64,000 nt of DNA from Oceanicaulis sp. HLUCCA04 (GTDB taxonomy: Bacteria; Pseudomonadota; Alphaproteobacteria; Caulobacterales; Maricaulaceae), in contig LJSH01000001.1 in assembly GCA_001314625.1 (NCBI GenBank), forward strand, positions 124,001 through 188,000, given 5' to 3'. Positions 1 through 8,945 of the stretch are shown in pieces (position 1 is the first letter of the stretch; every line of letters starts with the position of its first letter). The notes under the pieces were generated by a model that did no database searches, was not told the origin of the DNA, and worked only from the letters and a program-made list of their open reading frames with translations. The translations under genes and the position numbers were made by a program.

Positions 1-2
1 AC

Positions 3-614
3 GGTATCGAGCCGGAAGTCCTCGACAGCCTCGAGGCGGGCGTGCGTCTGTCGCGGTCTGACGGCCTTTCGCTGGAGCTGACCGGCTTCACCATGCTCAA
101 GCGCAACGTGTTCTTCCGCGATGCCGACGGCATCAACGTCACCGACGGGCGCACCACACATGAGGGCATCGAAATAGAGGGCGCCTGGCCTGTCACGGAC
201 ACGCTCACGCTCTCCGGCGCGCTGACCTGGGCCATCCACAATTACGATTTCGACAGGCCTGTCTCGCAGGCATCAGAAGTCATCTTGCGCGGCAATCGCG
301 TCGATACGGCGCCGGAATGGCTGTGGAATCTGCGGGCCAGCTGGCAGCCGGTGGACGCCGTGCGCGCCGAAGCCGAATGGCTCTATGTGGGCGAGTACTT
401 CGCCGATGCCGCCAACTCGGCGCGCTATGACGGGCACGACATTCTCAATCTGCGCGCCTCGCTGCGGGTCCGCGACGGTGTTGATCTTTTCGCCTCTGTC
501 CGCAACGCGGCGGATGTCGGCTACGCAGAGCGGGCCGATTTTGCCTTTGGCGGTTACCGCTATTTCCCCGGAGAGCCGCGTAGCGTGTCGGTAGGCGTGC
601 GCCTTGGGGGATAG
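3..614 (+). CDS. TonB-dependent outer-membrane receptor, C-terminal fragment
   Basis: The reading frame is open from the window edge (first full codon at base 3) to the stop at 612-614, so only about the last 200 residues are present. The fragment shows alternating beta strands typical of a TonB-receptor barrel, with a closing stretch PGEPRSVSVGVRLGG, where the final strand normally sits in this family. These barrels take up siderophores, vitamins or sugars across the outer membrane using TonB energy. The plug domain and TonB box lie outside the window, so the substrate cannot be inferred. Confidence 0.8.
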   Translation, partial: GIEPEVLDSLEAGVRLSRSDGLSLELTGFTMLKRNVFFRDADGINVTDGRTTHEGIEIEGAWPVTDTLTLSGALTWAIHNYDFDRPVSQASEVILRGNRVDTAPEWLWNLRASWQPVDAVRAEAEWLYVGEYFADAANSARYDGHDILNLRASLRVRDGVDLFASVRNAADVGYAERADFAFGGYRYFPGEPRSVSVGVRLGG

Positions 615-679
615 CGCCGCACTGCTGGCGTGCTAGCTTTGGCCGCAACGCGCAGGTTCAGGCCCTTGGGGGAGATATC

Positions 680-1864
680 ATGAAAAAACTTGTGAGTGCG
701 ATGCTGGCGCTGGCATGGACGGGTCTGGCGGGCGCGCAAGAGTATTTTCCGCCCGAAGGCGCAGAAAACTGGGAGCGGGTTGAGCCCGCCGCCGCCGGTT
801 TCGAGCCTGATGCGCTTCGTGCCGCGATTGACTTTGCCGTTGCCAGCGAGACGCAAAATCCCGCCCCTCTGGGCGATGTGGTGAACGCGCGCGAACTGAC
901 CGTGATGGTGCCGCTGCAATGGGCTGCCGAACCCTATTCCGATCCGGTCGGGCCGCTGGCAGACCGCGGCGATCCGTCGGGTCTCATCGTGCGCGGCGGA
1001 CGTATCGTGGCCGAGTGGGGTCAGCCTGAACGCGTCGACATGACCTTCTCGGTGACCAAGAGCTTCCTCGCACACGTGGTCGGCCTTGCCCTTGATGACG
1101 GCCTGATCGGCGATGTGAACATGCCGGTTTCGGCGCAAGTGGCCGATGACCGCTTTCACACCGCACACAATGCGGCAATCACATGGGACCAGATGCTGCG
1201 CCAGACCAGCGGCTGGTGGGGCGAGCTGTGGGGCAAGCCCGCCTGGGCTGACCGGCCCGGCGAGAACGCCTTTGACGATCTGGTGGCCGGACCGCCCGAG
1301 CCCGGCAGTGCCTATGAATACAATGATGTGCGTGTGAACGCGCTGGCGCTGGCGGCGACCCATGTGTTCGGCCGCGAGCTGCCTGACGTGCTGCGCGAGC
1401 GGATCATGGATCCGATTGGCGGGTCTGACGGCTGGGTCTGGCATGGCTATGCCAACAGCTATGCCGAGATTGACGGGCAGAGCCTGCTCTCGGTGTCGGG
1501 TGGTGGCCACTGGGGCGGCGGCATGTTCATCGACGCGTTTGACATGGCCCGGCTGGGGCTTCTCGATCTCCATCGCGGTGAATGGGATGGTGAACGCCTC
1601 CTCAGCGACGAGTTCTACAATGCGGCGCTGACCCCGGGCGAGCACAATCCGGGTTATGGCTATATGAATTTTTTCCTGAATGCGCCGGGAACCGGCTTTC
1701 ACTCTGAGGCGATACCGGCCAATGCGTATTTTCACCTCGGCGCGGGCGCGAACATCATCTTCGTCAGCCCGGACCATGATCTGGTAGCGGTGGTCCGCTG
1801 GATCGACGGCGCTGCGGCGACCGCGTTTTTCGAGCGCCTGATCGGGTCCATCGAAGGCGAGTGA
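680..1864 (+). CDS. Exported serine hydrolase, beta-lactamase (class C)-like
   Basis: The protein has 394 residues and starts with a Sec-type signal peptide (cleavage probably after GLAGA, residue 19). The active-site SxxK motif is S124-V-T-K127. A YEYND stretch at 212-216 fits the second catalytic motif, and a C-terminal HLGAG segment occupies the place of the KTG/HxG motif. Proteins of this family act in the periplasm as esterases, amidases or peptidases far more often than as true beta-lactamases. No ampR-like regulator is next to it. The start has a GGGGGAG ribosome-binding site 6-12 bases upstream. Confidence 0.8.
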   Translation: MKKLVSAMLALAWTGLAGAQEYFPPEGAENWERVEPAAAGFEPDALRAAIDFAVASETQNPAPLGDVVNARELTVMVPLQWAAEPYSDPVGPLADRGDPSGLIVRGGRIVAEWGQPERVDMTFSVTKSFLAHVVGLALDDGLIGDVNMPVSAQVADDRFHTAHNAAITWDQMLRQTSGWWGELWGKPAWADRPGENAFDDLVAGPPEPGSAYEYNDVRVNALALAATHVFGRELPDVLRERIMDPIGGSDGWVWHGYANSYAEIDGQSLLSVSGGGHWGGGMFIDAFDMARLGLLDLHRGEWDGERLLSDEFYNAALTPGEHNPGYGYMNFFLNAPGTGFHSEAIPANAYFHLGAGANIIFVSPDHDLVAVVRWIDGAAATAFFERLIGSIEGE

Positions 1865-1947
1865 TCCATCTCACCGCCCCCTCTTGCCCCGGCTTCTGAC
1901 TGCCGTTAGCTGTGCAGCGAAATAATTTTTCTGAAAGGAAAGTCGCC

Positions 1948-3603
1948 ATGCCCCGCCAGACCGGTGCCGAGCACCTTGCCGATGCGCTGCTTGCCAACGG
2001 GGCAAATCTTGCTTTCGGCGTGCCGGGTGAGAGCTATCTGGCGCTGCTGGACGCGATTTATGAGAAGGGCAAGGATTTCCGCTTCATCACCTGCCGCCAG
2101 GAAGCGGGCGCAGCCAATATGGCCGAAGCCCATGGCAAGCTGACCGGCCGTCCGGGGATCTGCATGGTCACGCGCGGCCCTGGTGCCACGCAGGCGAGCG
2201 TCGGCGTGCACACCGCCTTTCAGGATTCCACGCCAATGATCCTGCTGATCGGTCAGGTGGCGCGCGAGATGAAGGACCGTGAAGCCTTTCAGGAAATCGA
2301 CTACACCCATTTTTTCCGCGATCAGTGCAAATGGGTCGCCGAGATCAATGATCCTGCACGTGTGCCCGAATACATGGCGCGCGCCTTTGCCACCGCAATG
2401 AATGGCCGCCCCGGCCCGGTCGTGCTGGCCCTTCCCGAAGACATGCTGACCGAAATAGCCGAGGCACCCGCGATCCGGCGGGTGGAGGTGGCCCATGCCG
2501 CGCCGGCGCCCGGCGATATCGCGAAGCTGGAGAGCCTGCTGGCCAACGCAAAGCGCCCGTTCGTGATCTATGGCGGCACGAAATGGAGCGGCGAGACGGT
2601 GGAGAAGGCGCGCCAGTTCGCCGAGAACAACCGCCTGCCAGTGGCCTGCTCATTCCGCTCCAAGGACCATTATAACAATATGGGCCCGAACTATGCCGGT
2701 GATCTGGGCGTCGCGCCTAACCCGAAGCTGGTCGAGCGGGTGAAGTCGGCCGATCTGCTGATCGTGTTTGGTCCGCGCCTGGGCGAGATGACCACATCGG
2801 GCTATTCTATCCTGAAACCGCCGGTGCTGGAGGGGCAGACGCTGGTCCATATCCATCCCGGCGCGCAGGAGCTTGGCCGGGTCTATCAGCCCGATCTGGC
2901 CATCAACGCCACCGTTGCCGCCGCGGCTGACGCCCTGTCGCATATCAAGGTGGATTCCAGCGCGTGGGCAGGAGAGGCGGCGGCCGCGCACGAGGAATTT
3001 CTGGCCTTCTCCTCAGTCGTGGAGATCAAGAGCGGCTTCAACCTCTCCAAAATGTTCTGCTGGCTGTCAGACAATCTGCCCGATGATGCTGTTTTGACCA
3101 ATGGCGCGGGCAATTATGCCGCCTGGCTGCATCGCTTCTACCGCCACCGGCATTGCCGCACCCAGCTGGGCCCGACCTCGGGCGCGATGGGCTATGGCGT
3201 GCCCGCCGGTATCGCCGCGAAGATTGCCCAGCCGGATTCGCTGGTCGTTTCGGTCAATGGCGATGGCTGCTTCCTGATGTGCGGGCAGGAGCTGGCGACG
3301 GCCGCGCAATACGGCGCGAACGTCATCTTCATTGTCGCCGACAATGGCGCATACGGCACAATCCGCATGCACCAGGAGCGCGAATATCCGGGCCGCGTGT
3401 CTGGCACCGAACTGAAAAACCCTGACTTCGTGACCTACGCAAAGAGCTTTGGCTGTGAGGGCATCCGCGTGGAATCGTTTGACGATTTTCCAGCCGCCTT
3501 CGAGCGGGCCAGGACCTGCGGGCGACCCGCGCTTTTGCACCTGATCTGCGATGTCGAGGAGATCGCGCCGGGCCGGACGATTTCGGGCCTCAGGGGGAAG
3601 TAG
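1948..3603 (+). CDS. Thiamine-diphosphate enzyme, acetolactate synthase large-subunit family
   Basis: The protein has 551 residues in the three-domain order of the acetolactate synthase/pyruvate oxidase family: N-terminal Pyr domain with the catalytic glutamate in CRQEAGAANMAEAHG, a central nucleotide-like domain, and a C-terminal PP domain whose ThDP/metal motif starts at GDGCFLMCGQE and ends at ADNGAYGT. The ATG at 1948 is preceded by GAAAGGA; the frame is open further upstream, but no better start is seen. There is no regulatory small subunit (ilvH/ilvN) beside it, so a catabolic or side role is as likely as branched-chain amino-acid synthesis. The exact substrate cannot be read from sequence. 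Confidence 0.75.
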   Translation: MPRQTGAEHLADALLANGANLAFGVPGESYLALLDAIYEKGKDFRFITCRQEAGAANMAEAHGKLTGRPGICMVTRGPGATQASVGVHTAFQDSTPMILLIGQVAREMKDREAFQEIDYTHFFRDQCKWVAEINDPARVPEYMARAFATAMNGRPGPVVLALPEDMLTEIAEAPAIRRVEVAHAAPAPGDIAKLESLLANAKRPFVIYGGTKWSGETVEKARQFAENNRLPVACSFRSKDHYNNMGPNYAGDLGVAPNPKLVERVKSADLLIVFGPRLGEMTTSGYSILKPPVLEGQTLVHIHPGAQELGRVYQPDLAINATVAAAADALSHIKVDSSAWAGEAAAAHEEFLAFSSVVEIKSGFNLSKMFCWLSDNLPDDAVLTNGAGNYAAWLHRFYRHRHCRTQLGPTSGAMGYGVPAGIAAKIAQPDSLVVSVNGDGCFLMCGQELATAAQYGANVIFIVADNGAYGTIRMHQEREYPGRVSGTELKNPDFVTYAKSFGCEGIRVESFDDFPAAFERARTCGRPALLHLICDVEEIAPGRTISGLRGK

Positions 3604-3633
3604 GGGGGGCTATTCCCGCTCCCGCCTACGTCG

Positions 3634-3711
3634 TTCCCGCGCAGGCGGGAACCCAGAGCCATCTGCAACGATTGCCGCCTGCTTTCTCTGGATGCCCGCC
3701 TGCGCGGGCAT
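3634..3711. repeat. Palindromic intergenic repeat with two hairpins
   Basis: Two GC-rich hairpins face each other: TTCCCGC/GCGGGAA at 3634-3651 and ATGCCCGC/GCGGGCAT at 3692-3711. They are joined by a second pairing CCAGAG/CTCTGG, so the whole element can fold as a cruciform. Conceptual translation gives HARAGGHP and WVPACAGTT, strings often seen in spurious proteins predicted from dispersed repeats of proteobacteria. This marks the element as a REP-like repeat rather than coding sequence. Confidence 0.75.
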
Positions 3712-3734
3712 GACGAGCGAATAGATGACTGCAG

Positions 3735-3908
3735 CTATTCCCGCTTCTTGCCGTCCAGCGCCCGCGCGGCTCTGTTAGCTTCCGCCTTGCGCTTTTGCTT
3801 TTGCGCTTTCGTCTGGCCAAAAGCGGCGCGGTTGGCGGCAGCGTCCTTCGCCGCCGCCTCCCGTGCCTTGCGCTTGCGTGCGGTACGCAGATTGACCAGT
3901 TCGGCCAT
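3735..3908 (-). CDS. DUF4169 family small basic protein
   Basis: This 57-residue protein begins [20 protein letters not shown] and is rich in Lys, Arg and Ala. It contains the AAFGQTKAQ segment characteristic of DUF4169 proteins of alphaproteobacteria. Its ATG shares one base with the fumC stop (TGATG), so the two are translationally coupled. In related genomes a DUF4169 gene and a ribbon-helix-helix gene often accompany fumC or sspB; here the downstream space holds a palindromic repeat instead. The function of the family is unknown; the charge suggests nucleic-acid contact, which is only a guess. Confidence 0.8.
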   Translation of the reverse strand: MAELVNLRTARKRKAREAAAKDAAANRAAFGQTKAQKQKRKAEANRAARALDGKKRE

Positions 3909-5299
3909 CAACGCGGTCCAATCATCTGTTCGGGGCGCACCACCTCGTCGAATTCTTCAGAGGTGACAAAGCCCAGCCGCACCGCTTCCTCGCGCAGGGT
4001 GGTGCCGTTCTTATGGGCTGTCTTGGCGACAGTGGTGGCGTTGTCGTATCCGATCTTCGGTGCCAGCGCCGTCACCAGCATGAGCGAGCGCTCCAGTATG
4101 TCGGCAATGCGCTCCTCGTTGGCCTCGATACCCGCCACGCAGTTTTCAGCAAAGCTGATCGCGGCGTCGGCCAGAAGGCGTGTTGAGGTGAGCACATTGT
4201 AGATCATCACCGGCTTGAACACGTTGAGCTGGAAATGGCCCTGACTGCCCGCAAACGAGACAGCGGCGTTATTGCCCATCACTTGCGTGCAGACCATGGT
4301 CATGGCTTCACACTGGGTGGGGTTCACCTTGCCCGGCATGATGGAGGAACCCGGCTCGTTTTCCGGCAGGGACAGCTCGCCAATGCCGCAGCGCGGGCCC
4401 GAGCCCAGAAGGCGGATATCGTTGGCAATCTTGAACAGCGATACCGCGAGCGAATTGAGCGCGCCATGGGCCTCCACCAGCGCGTCCTTGGTGGAAAGCG
4501 CCTCGAACTTGTTGTCAGCGGTCCGGAAAGGCAGGCCGGTCAGGCTGGCCACTTCCTCGGCAAACTTTACATCAAAGCCGGGCTTGGCGTTCAGCCCCGT
4601 ACCAACGGCCGTGCCGCCCTGCGCCAGCTCGTAGAGCGCGGGCAGGGCCGCTTCCACGCGGCGGATGCCGTTATCGACCATGGCCACATAGGCGGAAAAC
4701 TCCTGGCCCAGCGTCAGCGGCGTGGCGTCCATAAGGTGCGTACGGCCGATCTTGATGATGTCCTTGAACGCCTTTGCCTTGTCGTTGAGGACGTTGCGCA
4801 GCGTCTGCAGGGCAGGGACCAGCGAGCCGTGAAACTCGCGCGCAGCCGCGATGTGGGTAGCCGTCGGGAAGGTGTCGTTGGACGATTGCGAGCGGTTTAC
4901 ATGGTCATTCGGGTGAACCGGGTCTTTTGACCCCATCTCGCCGCCCAGCATCTCGATCGCCCTGTTGGAGATCACCTCATTGGCATTCATGTTCGACTGG
5001 GTGCCCGACCCGGTCTGCCAGACCACTAGCGGGAAGTGGTCATCCAGCTTGCCTTCGGCAACTTCCAGTGCGGCGGCGGCGATGGCATTGCCCAGCTTTT
5101 CGTCCATATTGCCCAGCGCCATATTGGCCTTGGCCGCGCAGTGCTTGACAACGCCCAGCGCGCGCACCAGCGGCAAGGGCATGGTCTGGCCGCCAATCTT
5201 GAAATTGATCAGCGAACGGGCGGTCTGCGCGCCGTAATACTTGTCGGCAGGAACCTGAAGCGGGCCAAAGGAGTCGGTCTCGGTGCGCATGGCGGACAT
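3908..5299 (-). CDS. fumC: Fumarate hydratase class II
   Basis: FumC interconverts fumarate and L-malate in the TCA cycle, without an iron-sulfur cluster. The protein has 463 residues, the usual length for class II fumarase. It carries the substrate-binding stretch [14 protein letters not shown] near residues 96-109, the catalytic histidine H188 in [10 protein letters not shown], and the superfamily signature [13 protein letters not shown] at 317-329. It is a cytosolic homotetramer in studied species. It faces rusA across a 99-base intergenic region and is coupled downstream to the DUF4169 gene. Confidence 0.97.
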   Translation of the reverse strand: MSAMRTETDSFGPLQVPADKYYGAQTARSLINFKIGGQTMPLPLVRALGVVKHCAAKANMALGNMDEKLGNAIAAAALEVAEGKLDDHFPLVVWQTGSGTQSNMNANEVISNRAIEMLGGEMGSKDPVHPNDHVNRSQSSNDTFPTATHIAAAREFHGSLVPALQTLRNVLNDKAKAFKDIIKIGRTHLMDATPLTLGQEFSAYVAMVDNGIRRVEAALPALYELAQGGTAVGTGLNAKPGFDVKFAEEVASLTGLPFRTADNKFEALSTKDALVEAHGALNSLAVSLFKIANDIRLLGSGPRCGIGELSLPENEPGSSIMPGKVNPTQCEAMTMVCTQVMGNNAAVSFAGSQGHFQLNVFKPVMIYNVLTSTRLLADAAISFAENCVAGIEANEERIADILERSLMLVTALAPKIGYDNATTVAKTAHKNGTTLREEAVRLGFVTSEEFDEVVRPEQMIGPR

Positions 5300-5398
5300 G
5301 AATTCCTCGCAGGGTCTGGCTGGCCGGCGCGGCTTGCAACAAGGTCAAAGCGCGCGGACACTGGTGAATGTAACGAATCGGGTGTGTAGCATCGGGCG

Positions 5399-5806
5399 AT
5401 GACGGATCAAGCCGCAGACCGCTATACGCTGCAAGACGGCGTCCTTGAATGGACCGGGAGGGGTAAAGTGCAGGCCGCTACACCAAACGGATCGCTTCAT
5501 TTGCGCGTCGATGCGCTCACCTCGCAATCACGCCGGTTCAAGACACTGATTGGCGAGTTTTTCCGCACCGAATTTAAACGCGTACGTCCGAAATGGGGTC
5601 CCTACGAGGTCACCATTATCATTGAGCGCACCGAGAATTCGCCCGTGCATGATGTCGACAATGTCGCCAAGGCGGTGCTGGACGCTCTGACGGGCGTGGT
5701 CTTCCACGATGACAGCCAGGTGGAACGTCTGCACGTGGAAAAGGTGCTGGGCGAGCGGGCCCGCGTGCGCGTGCGCGCCGTGCCGCTGGTGCCCGAAGCC
5801 GCCTGA
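5399..5806 (+). CDS. RusA-family Holliday-junction endonuclease
   Basis: The 135-residue protein contains the RusA active-site pattern D85-x-D87-N-x-x-K91 followed by D104-D105. The spacing matches the catalytic aspartates and lysine known for RusA (D70, D72, K76, D91 in the lambdoid enzyme). RusA cuts four-way DNA junctions as a homodimer. The family is best known from prophages, but no phage gene is nearby here, so this is a resident chromosomal copy. It stands divergent from fumC and only 24 bases before the zntB-like gene. Confidence 0.85.
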   Translation: MTDQAADRYTLQDGVLEWTGRGKVQAATPNGSLHLRVDALTSQSRRFKTLIGEFFRTEFKRVRPKWGPYEVTIIIERTENSPVHDVDNVAKAVLDALTGVVFHDDSQVERLHVEKVLGERARVRVRAVPLVPEAA

Positions 5807-5830
5807 TCCTGCCCGCCGGGAGGACCGCCT

Positions 5831-6862
5831 ATGGCCCCCACTGATAGCGATCCCGCGCCAGCCAGCCTGCCGCCTGTCCTGTGCTTTGCCATGGACGGTA
5901 AAGGCGCGGCGGAACCGGCCGGTCTGGAGACGGCACACGCGCTGACCGGAAGTGGTCAGAAGCCCGAACGCCATGGCAAGGCCAGGCCGCCCTTTGTCTG
6001 GGTGCATCTCCAGCGTGACGATCCGCGCACGGCGGACTGGCTGGAGCGGGAGAGTGGGCTCGACGCGTATCTGCAATCAGCCCTGATGGCCGAGGATACC
6101 CGTCCGCGCTGCACCGTCCACGGGGAAGGCGCGGTTGTCATCCTGCGCGGCGTCAACCTGATGGACGGGGCCGAGCCCGAAGACATGGTCTCGGTCCGCC
6201 TGTGGGTAGATGGCGCGCGCGTTGTCGGCGTGTGGGTGCGCCCGCTTCATGCGGTGGAAGACCTGATCGGCGCCATTGAACGCGGCATGGCGCCTGTCAG
6301 TCCCGGCGAGCTTGTCGCAAAGCTGGCCCAGCGCCTTGCCGACCGGATGGAACCCCATGTCGGAGAGTTGCACGACGAGCTTGATGATTTCGAGGATGCG
6401 CTGCTGGACGAGCATGGAACGGTCGAGCGCGGAGCGCTGGCCGATGTGCGCCGCCGAGCCATCAGGCTGCGCCGCTATATCGGCCCGCAGCGCGATGCGC
6501 TGACGACGCTGTCGATCGAGGATCTGAGCTGGCTCAATGACCGGGACCGCTCAAGGGTACGTGAAGCGGCTGACAAGACGACGCGGATTCTCGAAGAGCT
6601 TGAGGCCGTGCGTGAGCGCGCATCCATCATTCAGGACCAGATCGTGGAGGCGCGCGGCGCCAAGATGGATCGTTACATGGTCCTGCTGTCCGCGCTCGCC
6701 GCAATCTTCCTGCCGCTGACGCTGTTTACAGGCCTTTTGGGCATCAATGTCGCGGGCATTCCCTTCGCCGGGGAAAGCTGGGCGTTCGCGGCGGTGACGG
6801 GGCTGATCGTTACAGTGGCAGTTCTGCTGACTGCGCTGTTCCGGAAAATGAAGCTGTTATGA
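5831..6862 (+). CDS. CorA/ZntB-family metal cation transporter
   Basis: The protein has 343 residues: a large cytoplasmic N-terminal domain with long acidic helices and two C-terminal membrane helices (about 284-308 and 318-337). The pore motif is G304-I-N306, at the end of the first membrane helix. CorA magnesium channels have GMN, while ZntB zinc transporters often have a GxN variant, so ZntB is the better match. The C-terminus ends in basic residues, as in the family. The direction and ion are not certain from sequence. Confidence 0.85.
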   Translation: MAPTDSDPAPASLPPVLCFAMDGKGAAEPAGLETAHALTGSGQKPERHGKARPPFVWVHLQRDDPRTADWLERESGLDAYLQSALMAEDTRPRCTVHGEGAVVILRGVNLMDGAEPEDMVSVRLWVDGARVVGVWVRPLHAVEDLIGAIERGMAPVSPGELVAKLAQRLADRMEPHVGELHDELDDFEDALLDEHGTVERGALADVRRRAIRLRRYIGPQRDALTTLSIEDLSWLNDRDRSRVREAADKTTRILEELEAVRERASIIQDQIVEARGAKMDRYMVLLSALAAIFLPLTLFTGLLGINVAGIPFAGESWAFAAVTGLIVTVAVLLTALFRKMKLL

Positions 6863-6883
6863 GGCTGGCAGCATTCGGCCGCT

Positions 6884-7348
6884 TCAGTCCTTCTTGCGGA
6901 AGGAATCCAGGCTGACAACCGTGCCTTCTTCGGCGGCGCCTCCACCGGCGCTGGCCGCAGCCGGACTTGCCCCGTTGGCCGCATCAGGCGCTTCGTAATC
7001 GAAGTGCAGGTGGAAACCCACCGCCGGATCGTGGAAGCGCGTCACGGCGCGATAGGGCACTTTGAGATATTTCGGCACGCCGCCGAATTTAAGCGTGACT
7101 TCAAAAAACTCGTCTTCAGCGGCGAGGTCCCAGAACTGGTGCTCCAGCACGACCGTCATCTCGTCGGGATAGGCTTCGGCCAGGCTGGGGTCGATATCGC
7201 AGCCCGGATCAGAGGTCTTGAAGGAGATGTAGAAATGGTGGGCGCCGGGAAGTCCGCCCGGGCTGCCCGCGCGGGTCAATGCCTGACGGACCACGCCGCG
7301 AAGCGCGTCCTGCGCCAGCCGGTCATACCGCATCAGGTCCTTGCTCAC
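6884..7348 (-). CDS. sspB: SspB-alpha, ClpXP adaptor for ssrA-tagged proteins
   Basis: SspB binds the ssrA degradation tag and ClpX, speeding destruction of proteins from stalled ribosomes. The translation starting SKDLMRYDRLAQDALRGVV matches the alphaproteobacterial SspB fold. A conserved core includes HHFYISFKTSDPG and a beta-rich middle. An Ala/Gly-rich linker leads to a C-terminal VSLDSFRKKD, the place of the ClpX-binding peptide. I chose the GTG start at 7348 because it has GGGGGAG upstream and gives the family's usual N-terminus; the frame is open to a TTG at 7381. The ssrA gene lies about 2.2 kb away. Confidence 0.92.
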   Translation of the reverse strand: MSKDLMRYDRLAQDALRGVVRQALTRAGSPGGLPGAHHFYISFKTSDPGCDIDPSLAEAYPDEMTVVLEHQFWDLAAEDEFFEVTLKFGGVPKYLKVPYRAVTRFHDPAVGFHLHFDYEAPDAANGASPAAASAGGGAAEEGTVVSLDSFRKKD

Positions 7349-7474
7349 CGCGTCTCCCCCTGCCTTGAGCCTTCTTGCCAAAGCCTAGCCAACGCGCACC
7401 TTGCGTCAATCGGTCAGCACTGTTGGGCCAATCGGTGATAGCCGCACCGGCCTTGCTGCGCTAGGTATAATCAT

Positions 7475-8863
7475 ATGGAAAAATCCCTGACCGCAACGTC
7501 TGAGACCGGGCTTGCCGGCGCTTTCCGGCCGGCTCGGGTAACGCCGCTGGACCGGCCGACGAATCTGCTGAAAACCGGCATGATGATGCGGGAGAACCCG
7601 CTTTCCATTCTGCCAGCGCCGCTTTTCGAGCACACAATTCTGACCGGGCCCTATCTGGGGCGGTCCGTTCATCATGTCTCGGGCCCGGCGGAGATGAAGT
7701 CGATCCTGCAGGATAATTTTGAAGATTGGCGCAAATCGCCGCTCATCCAGCGCATGCTGAAACCTGTGCTGGGCGATGCGATCCTGACCGCCCACGGGGA
7801 AAGCTGGCGGCGCCAGCGCATGACGCTGCAACCGGCTTTCCTGAAACGCCGTCTCGATCCTTTTGCGCCGATCATGGCAGACGCCGCCGCAATGGCGGTA
7901 GAGCGGCTCAGAACTCCGCAAACGCCTGAAATCCTGAGTGTGATGAGCGACGCGACCTTCGCTGTTATAGAGCGCGTCCTGTTCTCTGACGTGGAAGGGT
8001 TTGACCGCGCAGAGGTGAGGGCGGCTATCGAGGTCTTGCTCGAAGAGATCGGGCAGATGCGGCTGTCAGATCTCGCGCCTGTGCCCGAATGGATGCCGCG
8101 CCTGATGACGGCGCGCGCGGGACGCGCGCGCAAGGTGTTCCGCCAGGCCGTTGAGGGTCAGATCGCCCGCCGCCGTGCCGCGTCCGAGCCCGGCACCGAC
8201 TTGTTGGGCCTTCTGCTGACAGTGCGTGACGAGCAAACCGGCGAGGGCCTGTCTGACACCGATATCCGCGACAGCGTGATGACCTTTGTGGCCGCTGGCC
8301 ATGAAACAACAGGCATCGCGCTGAGCTGGGCGCTCTATCTGCTCGCCAACCAGCCGGCGGCGCAGGCCCGCCTGCGTGAAGAAGCCAGAGCCGTGCTGGG
8401 CGATGGCCCGGCCGCGGCGGAGCATGTCGGCCAGCTCTATTTCACCCGTCAGGTGCTCGAAGAGGCGATGCGCCTCTATCCGCCCGCGCCCATGGTCGCG
8501 CGCCGCGCGGTACGGGCCACCGAGATATGCGGACGTCCGGTTCGCAAGGGCGATGTCGCCTTGCTGGCCTTCTACTGCCTGCACCGGCACACCAGGCTCT
8601 GGGACGATCCGGACGGGTTCGATCCGGATCGCTGGCTGAGAGACCGCAGACCGACCGACCGATATCAGTTTCTGGCATTTGGCGGCGGTCCGCGCGCGTG
8701 CATCGGCATGGGGTTTGCCATGATGGAAGCGACGATCATGCTCGCCACGCTGGTGCGTGATCTGGAGTTTGCGCCTGCGGAAGGCTCTGCTGCGGTGGAG
8801 CTGGCCATGCAGGTAACATTGCGCCCGGCAGGCGGGCTTCATCTGGCCGTCAAGCCCACATGA
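7475..8863 (+). CDS. Cytochrome P450
   Basis: The 462-residue protein has all core P450 motifs: the I-helix oxygen-activation motif AGHETT (274-279), the K-helix ExxR in EEAMRLYPP (about residue 330), and the heme-binding loop FGGGPRACIG with the thiolate C409. There is no membrane anchor, so it is probably soluble and needs a separate ferredoxin or reductase, none of which is nearby. A perfect TATAAT hexamer lies only three bases before the ATG, with no convincing ribosome-binding site, so the start is less sure. The substrate is unknown. Confidence 0.93.
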   Translation: MEKSLTATSETGLAGAFRPARVTPLDRPTNLLKTGMMMRENPLSILPAPLFEHTILTGPYLGRSVHHVSGPAEMKSILQDNFEDWRKSPLIQRMLKPVLGDAILTAHGESWRRQRMTLQPAFLKRRLDPFAPIMADAAAMAVERLRTPQTPEILSVMSDATFAVIERVLFSDVEGFDRAEVRAAIEVLLEEIGQMRLSDLAPVPEWMPRLMTARAGRARKVFRQAVEGQIARRRAASEPGTDLLGLLLTVRDEQTGEGLSDTDIRDSVMTFVAAGHETTGIALSWALYLLANQPAAQARLREEARAVLGDGPAAAEHVGQLYFTRQVLEEAMRLYPPAPMVARRAVRATEICGRPVRKGDVALLAFYCLHRHTRLWDDPDGFDPDRWLRDRRPTDRYQFLAFGGGPRACIGMGFAMMEATIMLATLVRDLEFAPAEGSAAVELAMQVTLRPAGGLHLAVKPT

Positions 8864-8945
8864 TAGATAGCGGCCCATTCGGCTTTATCGCCACGCACCT
8901 TGCCGCTACCGTCAGGGTTAACAGGCAAATCGGGGGACGGCCGCC

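Noticed and set aside
3626-3820. 64-residue frame reading through the repeat and DUF4169 gene
   Set aside because: It is in a different frame from the real DUF4169 gene and its translation is typical of a palindromic repeat.
5399-5806. RusA as a sign of a prophage remnant
   Set aside because: No integrase, phage structural gene or attachment repeat is nearby, and the flanks are ordinary chromosomal genes.
7466-7471. Perfect TATAAT just before the P450 start
   Set aside because: There is no -35 element at a suitable distance and the start point would fall inside the first codon; it may be chance.
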